A program made the translations under genes and the position numbers. Source: Suilimivivens aceti (GTDB taxonomy: Bacteria > Bacillota > Clostridia > Lachnospirales > Lachnospiraceae). Taken from it: DNA of 64,000 nt. A model generated the notes under the pieces. The model saw only the letters and a program-made list of their open reading frames with translations. It searched no databases and had not been told where the DNA came from. Below, piece by piece: positions 1 through 7,299 of the stretch (positions are counted from its first letter, which is position 1; each line of letters starts with the position of its first letter). The stretch is from positions 1 to 64,000 of the forward strand of contig NZ_JAOQKJ010000010.1 of assembly GCF_025567405.1 (NCBI RefSeq), given 5' to 3'.

Positions 1-320
1 GTTTTGGAAGATATTTTATGAAAAAGGCTCCAAAGGAAATAAATTCAGTATTTGGATATCGGACTTCGATGTCTATGAAGAACAAAGACACATGGGAATT
101 TGCTCATAAATATTGTGGTAAAGTCTGGTATGTCTGTGGAATGGTTATGTTGCCGATAACAGTAATATTCATGCTTTTAGTGATTGGAAAAAATGAAGAT
201 TGTGTTGGGAGTATAGGAGGAATTATCTGTGGTGTTCAACTTATTCCTTTAATTGGGTCTATTCTACCAACAGAGATAGCATTAAAAAAGAATTTTGATA
301 AGAATGGAACAAGACGATAA
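1..320 (+). CDS. SdpI-family membrane protein, 5' end outside window
   Basis: The reading frame is open from the window edge, so the gene is probably cut by the window; the first ATG in view is at 18. The segment PKEINSVFGYRT followed by an Asn and TWEFAH matches the conserved block of the SdpI/YhfL family, small membrane proteins whose best known member gives immunity to the SdpC toxin in Bacillus. Two hydrophobic segments follow (about residues 37-55 and 62-85 counted from the ATG). The family call rests on motif resemblance; an immunity role here is not shown, and no toxin gene is visible beside it. Confidence 0.6.
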   Translation, partial: FGRYFMKKAPKEINSVFGYRTSMSMKNKDTWEFAHKYCGKVWYVCGMVMLPITVIFMLLVIGKNEDCVGSIGGIICGVQLIPLIGSILPTEIALKKNFDKNGTRR

Positions 321-361
321 ATTCCAGTTTGCCGAAATATATTTCTAACTTTCCCTATTTT

Positions 362-379
362 ACAGGCTTTCCAGCCTGT
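362..379. other. Small hairpin after SdpI-like gene
   Basis: The perfect inverted repeat ACAGGCT / AGCCTGT (362-368 and 373-379) with a 4-base loop lies between the SdpI-like gene and the integrase. There is no T-run after it, so a terminator role is only a guess. Confidence 0.35.
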
Positions 380-401
380 GCATTAGCGAAACGATATGTA
401 T

Positions 402-452
402 TTTCCCTTATTTTTGCCCTTATGAGATAATCGTAAGGGAAATAAGGGAAAG
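402..452. repeat. CCCTTA inverted-repeat block next to integrase
   Basis: Two CCCTTA units (405-410, 417-422) face two TAAGGG units (434-439, 443-448), making a long imperfect palindrome just past the integrase 3' end. It could be the integrase core/attachment region or a bidirectional terminator. A diverged version of the same arrangement lies at 27008-27081, which suggests these are the two edges of an island. Confidence 0.5.
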
Positions 453-458
453 TTTTAT

Positions 459-1754
459 TTAGTCATTGCCTGCCACTTTATCAAGTAACCTTGCAGATTC
501 CCGCTTGGCTTTTCTTGTAGAGTGTGCATAGACATTCATGGTGGTACTGACATCTGAGTGCCCTAACAGTTCCTGCACATCCTTTGGTGCTGCTCCATTT
601 GCCAGAAGGTTGCTTGTGTAGGTGTGTCGCAACTGGTGAAAATGAAATCCTTCAAATCCATCCAGTTTCTGAGCAATCTTCCTGCAAACAATTCCTAACG
701 TGCTTGGCAGTTCCAAACTTCCATCCGGTCTTAAGCAGACAAAGGATATTTCCTTATAATCTTCTGGAACATTCTCTGTTCCGTCCAGATGATAGAACTC
801 ATAGTAAACTCTGTTTTTGTCTTTTACTTCTCTGTAGTAGTTTTTATGGTAAAGTTCTCCGTACTGCATTCGGTTTTTAAGTTGTTCCTTTCGGGCATTG
901 CGAAGAATCTCTGCCAGTGTATCTCCAAAATCAACAATCCTTACCTTTTTTCGTTTGGTTGGTCCGATGATATTCTTGTGCCTTGAACCATCATATCGGA
1001 TACTGCGTCTGATTGTAAGGCACTGTTCTTCAAGATTCACATCCTGCCATGCCAGACCACAGGCTTCACCGATACGAAGTCCTGCATAATAAGCTATCTG
1101 GATTGGAAGTATTGCCGGTGGATTGTAATTCTGTAGAAATTCAATCAGTCTTTCATAATCCTCTCGTGGAATTGGCTGTATATCGCCATCCATGTCATCA
1201 TCGGAAAACAGGTCAACCTCATCCGTCTGGTATTTCAGCTTAATATACTGCATGGGATTGAAAGTGATATATTGCTTTGGTGATACTGCAAATCGGAATG
1301 ACTGCTGTAATACTGCCGAGAAAGAACGAATGTAATCTTTGCTGTAACCTTTTCTTTCTGAACCATCTGGATAAGTGCCACCAAAGGAAAGCAGATCGAA
1401 GAAGGCTTGTAAATGCTCAGATGTTACATTTTTCAACTTTCTCTCTGAAATTGGATGCTTCTTGATGTTGGTAATGGCACCGAGGTAATTCTGGACTGTC
1501 CCATTACTGAGCGTACCGGTCTTTAATTCTTCCTCTGCCCATATATCAAGTAATTCTCCAATTGTAATATTTTCCGACTTTGCAATGAATTTCTTGCTTT
1601 CGTAATCGTCCATTGCCTGACGGAGCAGTTTTTCCGTTTCACTTTTACTTTCTGTTCCAGCGTATTCTTTCTGAACCAGATTGCCGCTTGCATCTTCTAC
1701 ATAGAAGCGGTAGTACCATTTCTTTCCTTTTTTTCTTACAGATCCTTTTGCCAT
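459..1754 (-). CDS. int: Tyrosine site-specific integrase
   Basis: This 431-residue phage/Tn916-type integrase catalyses integration and excision of the element. The start at 1754 is chosen because AAAGGAG lies just upstream; a longer frame begins at 1784 without a good ribosome site. The N-terminus (MAKGSVRKKGKKWYYRF) is an AP2-like arm-binding domain, followed by a core-binding SAM-like domain. The catalytic domain shows the first Arg in AGLRIGEACGLAW, then HQLRHT (Arg about 376), LLGHS (His about 399) and the nucleophile Tyr in NVYAHST (about 409). It is transcribed toward the presumed left end and lies downstream of the XRE repressor on the same strand, so the two probably share the promoter at 2501-2529. 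Confidence 0.93.
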   Translation of the reverse strand: MAKGSVRKKGKKWYYRFYVEDASGNLVQKEYAGTESKSETEKLLRQAMDDYESKKFIAKSENITIGELLDIWAEEELKTGTLSNGTVQNYLGAITNIKKHPISERKLKNVTSEHLQAFFDLLSFGGTYPDGSERKGYSKDYIRSFSAVLQQSFRFAVSPKQYITFNPMQYIKLKYQTDEVDLFSDDDMDGDIQPIPREDYERLIEFLQNYNPPAILPIQIAYYAGLRIGEACGLAWQDVNLEEQCLTIRRSIRYDGSRHKNIIGPTKRKKVRIVDFGDTLAEILRNARKEQLKNRMQYGELYHKNYYREVKDKNRVYYEFYHLDGTENVPEDYKEISFVCLRPDGSLELPSTLGIVCRKIAQKLDGFEGFHFHQLRHTYTSNLLANGAAPKDVQELLGHSDVSTTMNVYAHSTRKAKRESARLLDKVAGND

Positions 1755-1840
1755 AATCGTGTGTCTCCTTTCGATATCAGACAATCGGAACTGATGAAAT
1801 GCTTCTTGCGTGTAAGTATATCATAACTCCGGTTGTCGTT

Positions 1841-2470
1841 CTATACCGAATCGGAATCCTCATACAAAACTTCTGATAAAAGATTTTCAAGCCTTTGTTC
1901 TGCCATTTCCGGTTTCTTGGAATAAAGCCTTACGATATCTGCCATGTCGTTAAAGGCATTAACAGTGTGGGTGATCTCCCGGAGAAACATAATCTCGTTA
2001 TATTCATCATTCGATTCAAACCCCATTACTTTTGCAATATCAGCTTCATTCGTGCTGCCCTTGTAATTCTTGCAGGCAAACTGGAATGATTCCAGAAACA
2101 GGTTATATTGCTTTAACATCAACAGCAGTAAATCTTTGGAAAAAGCATCTTCCTTTTTACTAAGGTCGAGAGGTAACTGTTTGAGAATATCGCCCATTGC
2201 ATCACGAATCTGTAATTCTTTCTTATCCGTAATATCGGTTTCGTATTCATCGGTTTCCCCTTTGAGCCATTCAATAGATACATGAAGTGCTTCCGAAAGA
2301 CCTTCCAGCACCATCTTTTTGGTATTGTCAATCGAACCATTCTCATAACGCAGGATTGTGGAAGCTGTAACTCCCATCTTCTCTGCAACATAAGGCTGTG
2401 TCAGATTTAATTCCAGACGACGCTGTTTTGCCCTGCTGCCTATCAGCTTGCGTAGTTCTTTATCTTTCAT
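1841..2470 (-). CDS. XRE-family transcriptional regulator (element repressor)
   Basis: This 209-residue protein has an N-terminal helix-turn-helix of the Cro/C1 type (about residues 5-65; RRLELNLTQ, then VAEKMGVTASTILRYENG). The rest is an alpha-helical extension of unknown fold, probably for oligomerization or signal sensing. AAGGAGG sits at good spacing before the ATG. It lies between int and the divergent xis gene, the normal place for the repressor of an integrative element. Two identical palindromes (ATTGCA-N3-TGCAAT) in the intergenic region, one over its own -35 and one just after the xis promoter, are the likely operators, so it probably represses both directions. The operator assignment is inference. 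Confidence 0.85.
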   Translation of the reverse strand: MKDKELRKLIGSRAKQRRLELNLTQPYVAEKMGVTASTILRYENGSIDNTKKMVLEGLSEALHVSIEWLKGETDEYETDITDKKELQIRDAMGDILKQLPLDLSKKEDAFSKDLLLLMLKQYNLFLESFQFACKNYKGSTNEADIAKVMGFESNDEYNEIMFLREITHTVNAFNDMADIVRLYSKKPEMAEQRLENLLSEVLYEDSDSV

Positions 2471-2500
2471 GCTGATTGCCTCCTTTTTCGGTATGTATGA

Positions 2501-2529
2501 ATTATAGCATGTACCTCACATAATTGCAA
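2501..2529 (-). promoter_or_regulatory. Promoter for XRE regulator and int
   Basis: On the minus strand TTGCAA (2529-2524) and TATAAT (2506-2501) are separated by exactly 17 bases and lie upstream of the XRE start at 2470. The -35 box lies inside operator 1 (2523-2537). Confidence 0.65.
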
Positions 2530-2537
2530 TATGCAAT
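2523..2537. promoter_or_regulatory. Operator 1 (ATTGCA-N3-TGCAAT palindrome)
   Basis: A perfect 6-bp inverted repeat with a 3-bp spacer overlaps the -35 box of the leftward XRE promoter. It is identical in both arms to operator 2 at 2612-2626, so the same protein, probably the XRE regulator, should bind both. Confidence 0.6.
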
Positions 2538-2567
2538 ATAATAATTATTTTTAAAATTTCATAACGC

Positions 2568-2596
2568 TTGACAACACAATATAAAACCGCTATACT
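2568..2596 (+). promoter_or_regulatory. Promoter for excisionase operon
   Basis: TTGACA (2568-2573) and TATACT (2591-2596) are spaced by 17 bases, a strong sigma-A type promoter reading toward xis and the mobilization genes. Confidence 0.75.
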
Positions 2597-2611
2597 AACA
2601 GCACAACAAAA

Positions 2612-2626
2612 ATTGCATAATGCAAT
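2612..2626. promoter_or_regulatory. Operator 2 (ATTGCA-N3-TGCAAT palindrome)
   Basis: This is the second copy of the palindrome, placed 16 bases after the -10 box of the xis promoter and just before the xis ribosome site. A bound repressor here would block initiation or early elongation toward xis. Confidence 0.6.
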
Positions 2627-2644
2627 TTATAAGGAGGTGACAAG

Positions 2645-2875
2645 ATGACGGAAAGAAAGATTGCATTATCCATCGAGGAAGCAGCCGACTATACAGGAAT
2701 TGGCAGAAACACTTTGAGAAAGCTGGTTGAATGGAAGAAGCTTCCGGTATTAAAGGTCGGAAGAAAAGTCCTTATTAAAACTGACATTCTGGAAAAGTTC
2801 ATGGAAGCCAACGAGGGGCGTGATCTGAGGGATAAAGGAAATGTAAAAGCTGTCACAAGAAATGTGGCAACTTAA
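2645..2875 (+). CDS. xis: Excisionase (Xis-like, MerR-type HTH)
   Basis: This 76-residue protein resembles the Tn916 excisionase family: a short winged-helix protein with LSIEEAADYTGIGRNTLRKL as the DNA-recognition helix, then LPVLKVGRKVLIKTDILEKF. Such proteins bend DNA at the element ends and steer the integrase toward excision. AAGGAGG precedes the ATG at good spacing. It is the first gene of the rightward unit and has its own strong promoter with operator 2, so excision should be off while the XRE protein is bound. The length fits the family. Confidence 0.85.
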   Translation: MTERKIALSIEEAADYTGIGRNTLRKLVEWKKLPVLKVGRKVLIKTDILEKFMEANEGRDLRDKGNVKAVTRNVAT

Positions 2876-3019
2876 AAAGGCGGCTTCCTAAGAAACCGCC
2901 AAAGGTTCTATCAGACCGAAGCCATGATATACCTACACGCAAGAGGATTATACCATGTGCTTCTCCTGATATGCAACCGGGAACTGTTGTTTATCGGAAA
3001 AAGAAAGGATGAAGACGAT

Positions 3020-3334
3020 ATGGCGAAATCAACAAAGACTTATGAAGAAAGAATACGTGCATTAGAGAAAAAGGAACAGGAAAGCATTGAAGCTACAAAA
3101 AAGCTCATAGCACAGCGGAAGGAACTGGAAAAGAGAAAGAAAGCGGAAGAAGGTAAAAAACGAACCCACAGGCTCTGTCAGATTGGTGGCGCAGTGGAAT
3201 CGGTTCTTGGCTGTCCGATTGAGGAGGAAGATTTACCAAAGTTGATAGGCTTCTTAAAAAGGCAGGAAACAAACGGAAAGTTTTTCTCAAAGGCGATGCA
3301 GAAAGAGCCACTTACAGATATGGAGGAAGTGTAA
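3020..3334 (+). CDS. DUF3847-like small charged mobilization-region protein
   Basis: This is a 104-residue protein if translated from the ATG at 3020, which has AAAGGATG upstream; a longer in-frame extension to 2924 has no ribosome site and hydrophobic, unrelated sequence. The N-terminal half is a lysine- and glutamate-rich helix (about residues 1-52), and the C-terminal half (CQIGGAVESVLGCPIEEEDL) looks like the DUF3847 family found beside MobA/MobL relaxases. A role as a relaxosome accessory protein is likely from position, between xis and the oriT, but is not proved. Confidence 0.65.
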   Translation: MAKSTKTYEERIRALEKKEQESIEATKKLIAQRKELEKRKKAEEGKKRTHRLCQIGGAVESVLGCPIEEEDLPKLIGFLKRQETNGKFFSKAMQKEPLTDMEEV

Positions 3335-3614
3335 TGGCGGAGGGAGTGGTTTTTCCATTCCCTTCATTGCCTTTGAATGAAGGGCGCACTTATGGACAAC
3401 CAGAGGTCGTCCTTATAAGTTTGCCACAAGTGGCAACCGGTCTGCGCTTACGCTTGCCGGGCTCGTTCCGTCGGCGGGGCTTTCAGCCAGACCTGCTCAT
3501 GCCGCAGGGGGCACTCTTGCGCAGAGGGCGTTCCGACAGCTTCACTTCTGCAAAACCAGAAGAAGATGCTGTCGGAAATCAATGCCGGATACGGCAGAAA
3601 GGGGGAATCGTATC
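3335..3614. other. oriT: oriT region of the MOBQ relaxase
   Basis: AGGGCGCACTTA at 3381-3392 reads TAAGTGCGCCCT on the other strand, which is the nic-region consensus of MOBQ (RSF1010-type) origins of transfer as I know it. A perfect palindrome TTGCCAC-AA-GTGGCAA lies at 3421-3436. Both sit directly upstream of the MobA/MobL relaxase, the expected location. An open frame across this stretch (3334-3639) is not believed to be a gene. Confidence 0.7.
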
Positions 3615-5336
3615 ATGGCGATATTTCACTTTACAGTAAAGATTGTCGGGCGCAGTAAAGGAAAATCTGTCATATCCGCATCGGCATATCTTAATGGAGA
3701 TGTGATGAAGAATGAGGAAACAGGCAGAATCAGTTACTATACTTCCAAAAAGGAAGTCGTCTACACCAGTCTGATGATGTGCGAAAATGCACCTCCTGAA
3801 TGGCTGCATGTACCGGAAGAAAATATAAAAAGGGTTCAACAGTCTATCCGTTATAAAAGAGCGGACGATAAAGAAGCCGCACTGGAAAAATTTAAAATCA
3901 CATTTCAGAAACAGCGGTTATGGAATGAGGTCTTGAAGATAGAAAAAAATGCAGATGCACAGCTTGGACGCTCATTTGAATTTTCCTTACCGAAAGAATG
4001 GAGCAGACAGGAACAGATTGATTATACAACCGAATATATTCAAAAAACTTTCGTAGATAAGGGAATGTGTGCCGACTGGAGCATACACGATAAGGGTGAT
4101 GGAAACCCACATGTGCATTTACTTGTAACCATGCGACCATTCAATCCGGATCATTCATGGGGCAGCAAAGAAGTCAAGGACTGGGATTTTGTCAGAGATA
4201 CTGACGGAAATATCGTGGTTGATGAATCCCACCCGGACTGGTGGCAGGATAAGAAAAATCCTGACCGGCATGGAATCCGCATTCCGGTACTTGATGAAAA
4301 CGGAGTACAGAAAGTCGGGGCAAGAAACAGAAAACAATGGAAACGGGTTCTGACCGATGCTACCGGCTGGAATGATCCAAAGAATTGTGAGTTATGGCGA
4401 AGCGAATGGGCTAGGATGTGTAACCGGCATTTATCCATAGACAATCAGATTGACCACCGCTCTTATGAAAGACAGGGCAAATTGAAAGTCCCTACGATTC
4501 ATGAGGGTGCAGATGCAAGGAAGATTGAGGAAAAATATCTCACCGGGCAGATAAGGAAAGGTTCATGGAAGGTCGAGGAAAACCAGATGATAAAAAAACA
4601 AAATGCACTGCTGCAAAAGGTAATCACAACCTTTGGTAAGGTATCCGGTGCATTGTCAATATGGAAGGAGTGGTTGAATGACATTAGAAGAAAGCAAAGA
4701 AGTAATTCCCATGATGGAAGCAATGATTACACAGATAGAGGAACAGCAGAATATCATGGCAGAGATGCTTCAGGAGATACAGGAAAAGGACGAGAAGCTG
4801 ATGTGCTTTCAGGAGCAGGAAGAACGATTGCAGCAATTAGAGAAAGAATTGTCAGAGCTGCTACAAATCTTACCGAATACAGAAGAACTGTTGATGCTTC
4901 TGGAAGAAAAGACAGACCAGATACAGAAACTCACAGACGAAAATCAGCAATGGCAGGAATTGGCACAGAAATTAAACAGCGAGAACCGGCTATTGCAGAA
5001 ACAGAACAGCGAATTACTGAACTTGAACAGCAATTAGAGAAAGGAAGGTCGATTGATGAACGAATTAAGAAACTCAAAGAGCGACGATCAACTGGAAGAG
5101 TTGCTTCTGCTGACAGAGCAGATGCAGGAAGAACTCGACCAGAAAGACAGGACTATCCGGGAACTGAAAATGCAGCTCGACGAATCGCTGACCTTGAACG
5201 AGAGGTTAAACAGCGAGAACAGAGCAGGGAACATTCAAGCCTTAAAGAACGACTTGAGGAAAACAAAAGAATTGTTGCAGAGCGAGAAAGAGAAAACGCA
5301 CGCTGCCGAAATCATGACAGAGGAATGTCAAGATAA
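3615..5336 (+). CDS. mobA: MobA/MobL-family relaxase (MOBQ)
   Basis: This 573-residue relaxase nicks oriT and pilots single-stranded DNA during mobilization. The start at 3615 follows AAAGGGGG. The N-terminal relaxase domain (about residues 1-250) begins MAIFHFTVKIVGRSKGKS and holds the metal-binding histidines in HDKGDGNPHVHLLVT (about residues 156-170). The C-terminal part (about 355-573) is unusual: Arg/Glu-rich, low in hydrophobic residues, and encoded by DNA that in the next frame specifies two coiled-coil proteins (4678-5037 and 5056-6024), each with its own ribosome site. The C-terminal tail may therefore be a by-product of overprinting. Confidence 0.88.
   Translation: MAIFHFTVKIVGRSKGKSVISASAYLNGDVMKNEETGRISYYTSKKEVVYTSLMMCENAPPEWLHVPEENIKRVQQSIRYKRADDKEAALEKFKITFQKQRLWNEVLKIEKNADAQLGRSFEFSLPKEWSRQEQIDYTTEYIQKTFVDKGMCADWSIHDKGDGNPHVHLLVTMRPFNPDHSWGSKEVKDWDFVRDTDGNIVVDESHPDWWQDKKNPDRHGIRIPVLDENGVQKVGARNRKQWKRVLTDATGWNDPKNCELWRSEWARMCNRHLSIDNQIDHRSYERQGKLKVPTIHEGADARKIEEKYLTGQIRKGSWKVEENQMIKKQNALLQKVITTFGKVSGALSIWKEWLNDIRRKQRSNSHDGSNDYTDRGTAEYHGRDASGDTGKGREADVLSGAGRTIAAIRERIVRAATNLTEYRRTVDASGRKDRPDTETHRRKSAMAGIGTEIKQREPAIAETEQRITELEQQLEKGRSIDERIKKLKERRSTGRVASADRADAGRTRPERQDYPGTENAARRIADLEREVKQREQSREHSSLKERLEENKRIVAERERENARCRNHDRGMSR
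4678..5037 (+). CDS. Coiled-coil protein overlapping mobA
   Basis: This frame encodes 119 residues that are almost entirely predicted coiled coil (repeated Leu/Ile/Met heptads with Glu, Gln and Lys; for example EMLQEIQEKDEKL and LQQLEKELSELLQ). It lies wholly inside the relaxase gene in another frame. An AGGAG site 7 bases before the ATG and a well-formed heptad pattern argue that it is translated. It ends 18 bases before the start of the next coiled-coil gene in the same frame, so the two look like a translationally linked pair or one ancestral gene split by a stop. Function unknown. Confidence 0.6.
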   Translation: MTLEESKEVIPMMEAMITQIEEQQNIMAEMLQEIQEKDEKLMCFQEQEERLQQLEKELSELLQILPNTEELLMLLEEKTDQIQKLTDENQQWQELAQKLNSENRLLQKQNSELLNLNSN

Positions 5337-6024
5337 GCTAAGGCAGGCAGAACAGGAACGGGACTATGCACTCTCTCATCAGAAAAAAGTAGAGATACCG
5401 GTTGAAAAGCCGGTACTCTATCAAAAGTGTGGGAACTGTAACCTGACAGCTTATCTGAAAGCCAAGGAAAAGTATGATACGCAGAGAGAAAAACTGGCAG
5501 GCAGATATAAAACAAAAACAGCCATGTATGAAGCATTGATGTTTCTGCTGATATGGTATTCCGTATCAACTACTCTTTTTCAGATGATACGGTCAAAAAT
5601 ATTTATTTCTGATTGCGTGGTATTCTTTGATACAATCGCCACTTTTATACAGACCATTGCAGGGTGGATTATACTGACAGGAAAGAACATGGCACAGATT
5701 AGTAATGGAATATCCAATCCTGTCGTTGCCGGAATTGTATATTGGCTGATAAGAATACTGATCTGCGGTGGATGTTTGGTGGGTGCTGGAATACTTGTAG
5801 CATTTATAGAGATAAAGATTGCAGAGTTATATAAGAAGTGCTGTTGGGATATGATTACCATAATGGTAATACTTATAAGCATGGCAACAGCTATCTACTT
5901 TGGGAAGTGGATAAAGACAACATTGCCAATCAATCTGCTATTTCTCTTATTATTCGTGCAACTGGTATATGTTGGAATCAGGTGGTATGTAAAGGGATGG
6001 CGAGAAACAAGGGGATATCATTAA
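5056..6024 (+). CDS. DUF6040-like coiled-coil membrane protein
   Basis: This protein of about 322 residues starts at ATG 5056 after GAAAGGAAGG; a TTG directly before it is less likely. Residues about 1-125 are coiled coil and overlap the relaxase gene in another frame up to 5336. A short Cys-containing motif (CGNCNLTAYLKAKEKYDTQ, about residues 132-150) follows, then several membrane segments (about 165-185, 200-220, 230-260, 270-285, 290-310). It resembles the DUF6040 family that follows MobA/MobL genes in clostridial elements. A role in mating-pair or coupling functions is possible but unproven. Confidence 0.72.
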   Translation: MNELRNSKSDDQLEELLLLTEQMQEELDQKDRTIRELKMQLDESLTLNERLNSENRAGNIQALKNDLRKTKELLQSEKEKTHAAEIMTEECQDKLRQAEQERDYALSHQKKVEIPVEKPVLYQKCGNCNLTAYLKAKEKYDTQREKLAGRYKTKTAMYEALMFLLIWYSVSTTLFQMIRSKIFISDCVVFFDTIATFIQTIAGWIILTGKNMAQISNGISNPVVAGIVYWLIRILICGGCLVGAGILVAFIEIKIAELYKKCCWDMITIMVILISMATAIYFGKWIKTTLPINLLFLLLFVQLVYVGIRWYVKGWRETRGYH

Positions 6025-6070
6025 AACAAAAATACCGATATTTTATTGGTACTATATGCCTTTACTTTCG

Positions 6071-6096
6071 TGCTAATATATATTATCATATTAGCA
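6071..6096. promoter_or_regulatory. Palindromic operator upstream of abiEi
   Basis: A perfect 9-bp inverted repeat, TGCTAATAT / ATATTAGCA, with an 8-base spacer ends 16 bases before the abiEi start and just before its ribosome site. AbiEi proteins are known to autorepress through inverted repeats upstream of their own operon, so this is the natural candidate operator. Confidence 0.65.
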
Positions 6097-6112
6097 TGAA
6101 AGGAGAATGCGT

Positions 6113-6706
6113 ATGACTCAATTTGAACAATTAGATTTATTGCTGAATGAATATGGAGGAATAATTCAGACCTTTCAAGTTATAGATAATGGAATTAGTA
6201 AGCCTGTATTTTATTCTTATGTAAAAGAACGAGGATTGGACCAAGCTGCTCATGGTGTGTATGTATCACCAGATACATGGACAGATGCGATGTATATTTT
6301 GCATTTACGTTGTAGTCAGGCTGTGTTTTCTCATGAAACTGCATTGTTTTTCCACGATTTAACAAACAGAGAGCCTTTGAAATATACTATAACTGTAAGA
6401 ACCGGGTATAATCCGAGCCGTTTGCAGGAAGACGGTTTTCAAGTGTATACAGTTAAAAAGGATTTACATGAAACAGGGATTACGATTATGCAGACACCAT
6501 TTGGGCATTCAGTTCCGGTTTATGATATGGAGAGGACAATTTGTGATCTGCTTCGCAGCAGGAACAATATAGAAATGCAGGTCTTTCAGGATGCCTTAAA
6601 GCAATATGCCAGACGCAAAGATAAAAATTTGAGGACACTTATGAAATATGCATCCATGTTTCATGTTGAAAAGATATTAAGACCATATTTGGAGGTATTA
6701 CTTTAG
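6113..6706 (+). CDS. abiEi: AbiEi-family antitoxin (type IV TA), orphan
   Basis: This 197-residue protein resembles AbiEi, the antitoxin and autorepressor of the AbiE abortive-infection system. It has an N-terminal winged-helix (about residues 1-75; YSYVKERGLDQAAHGVYV) and a C-terminal antitoxin domain (VPVYDMERTICDLLRSRNNI is the hallmark block). The start at 6113 is chosen for AAAGGAG at good spacing; an ATG at 6107 is too close. The nucleotidyltransferase toxin AbiEii, which normally follows at once, is missing: only a start with about 7 plausible codons remains at 6707. The antitoxin is therefore probably an orphan. Confidence 0.85.
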   Translation: MTQFEQLDLLLNEYGGIIQTFQVIDNGISKPVFYSYVKERGLDQAAHGVYVSPDTWTDAMYILHLRCSQAVFSHETALFFHDLTNREPLKYTITVRTGYNPSRLQEDGFQVYTVKKDLHETGITIMQTPFGHSVPVYDMERTICDLLRSRNNIEMQVFQDALKQYARRKDKNLRTLMKYASMFHVEKILRPYLEVLL

Positions 6707-6790
6707 ATGATAACAACAGCAAGGCAAATATCTTATAACGATAACGAAAGGACTATAATTCATGAGCAGAATACTTTTGTTGGAAGATGA
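6707..6790 (+). pseudogene. Remnant of abiEii start
   Basis: An ATG abuts the abiEi stop codon, the usual abiEi-abiEii spacing. The first codons (MITTARQ) resemble AbiEii N-termini, but the frame then changes character and ends after 27 codons. The toxin body appears deleted, with the junction near 6728. This rests on a very short match. Confidence 0.4.
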
Positions 6791-6980
6791 CACAATGATT
6801 GCTTCGGGGATTCTGTATGCACTTGAGTCAGAAGGTTATGAAACAAATCATGCCACACGTATAAAAGATGCCAGAAGTTTAATTGAACATTATAAGTTTG
6901 ACCTGGCAATTATAGATATGCAGCTTCCGGATGGAACTGGATTTGATGTAAGTGAGATATTAAAAAACAATGGTGCCTGA
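6762..6980 (+). pseudogene. Truncated response regulator receiver domain
   Basis: The frame encodes only the first two thirds of a receiver domain. It shows the acidic pocket LLLEDD (residues 5-10) and the phospho-acceptor Asp in IIDMQLPDGTG (about residue 52). It then stops at about residue 72, where the 19-bp repeat TGGTGCC... begins; the last codons (NNGA, stop) come from that repeat. The rest of the receiver and the whole OmpR-type output domain are absent, and no histidine kinase follows. It starts with AAAGG upstream and may still be translated but should not signal. Confidence 0.8.
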
Positions 6981-6989
6981 CACAATAAA
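6971..6989 (+). repeat. 19-bp joint repeat, copy 1
   Basis: TGGTGCCTGACACAATAAA, preceded by an A-rich ACAA. The copy ends a truncated response regulator. Four more identical copies in the same orientation occur at 23334, 25183, 26631 and 26832. Confidence 0.9.
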
Positions 6990-7118
6990 TCACAGCTTCC
7001 TGTAAAAGCGCAATCGAAAACAGTTGCAAATTGAAAGTGCAATCCAATATGGTTGCGAATAGAGTCATAAAATGTGAATTACATTGAAATTGATGTCTGA
7101 ATATGATAGAAATTGGCA

Positions 7119-7298
7119 CATGGAACTCACACGACAGGAATGGTAACGGTAGTCATGGCAATCGGCTTTATCTGCGTGAAGAATGTACCAATCGGAAGAA
7201 TCTGTATCGCAGTTGTGTGGGTATGCCACCTGTTATACTTCTTCTTAAGAGTTAAGACAGAAAAGCCTGAAGCTGAAATGGCAGAAAGCGTAGAGTAA
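7119..7298 (+). pseudogene. YbaN/DUF454 family remnant
   Basis: The last 55 or so residues of a small inner-membrane protein of the YbaN (DUF454) type are readable: VMAIGFICVKNVPIGRICI, then a Tyr-Phe-Phe block and RVKTEKPEAE. The 5' part is lost. A short piece, MELTRQEW from 7119, in another frame may be the neighbouring segment displaced by a frameshift. In related bacteria I know YbaN next to a NOSP protein and an ABC exporter pair, which matches the genes that follow. Confidence 0.55.
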
Positions 7299-7299
7299 G

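Noticed and set aside
3334..3639. 101-residue open frame between the small charged protein gene and the relaxase
   Set aside because: It covers the oriT with its nic-like motif and palindrome, has no convincing ribosome site, and its product has no protein-like pattern.
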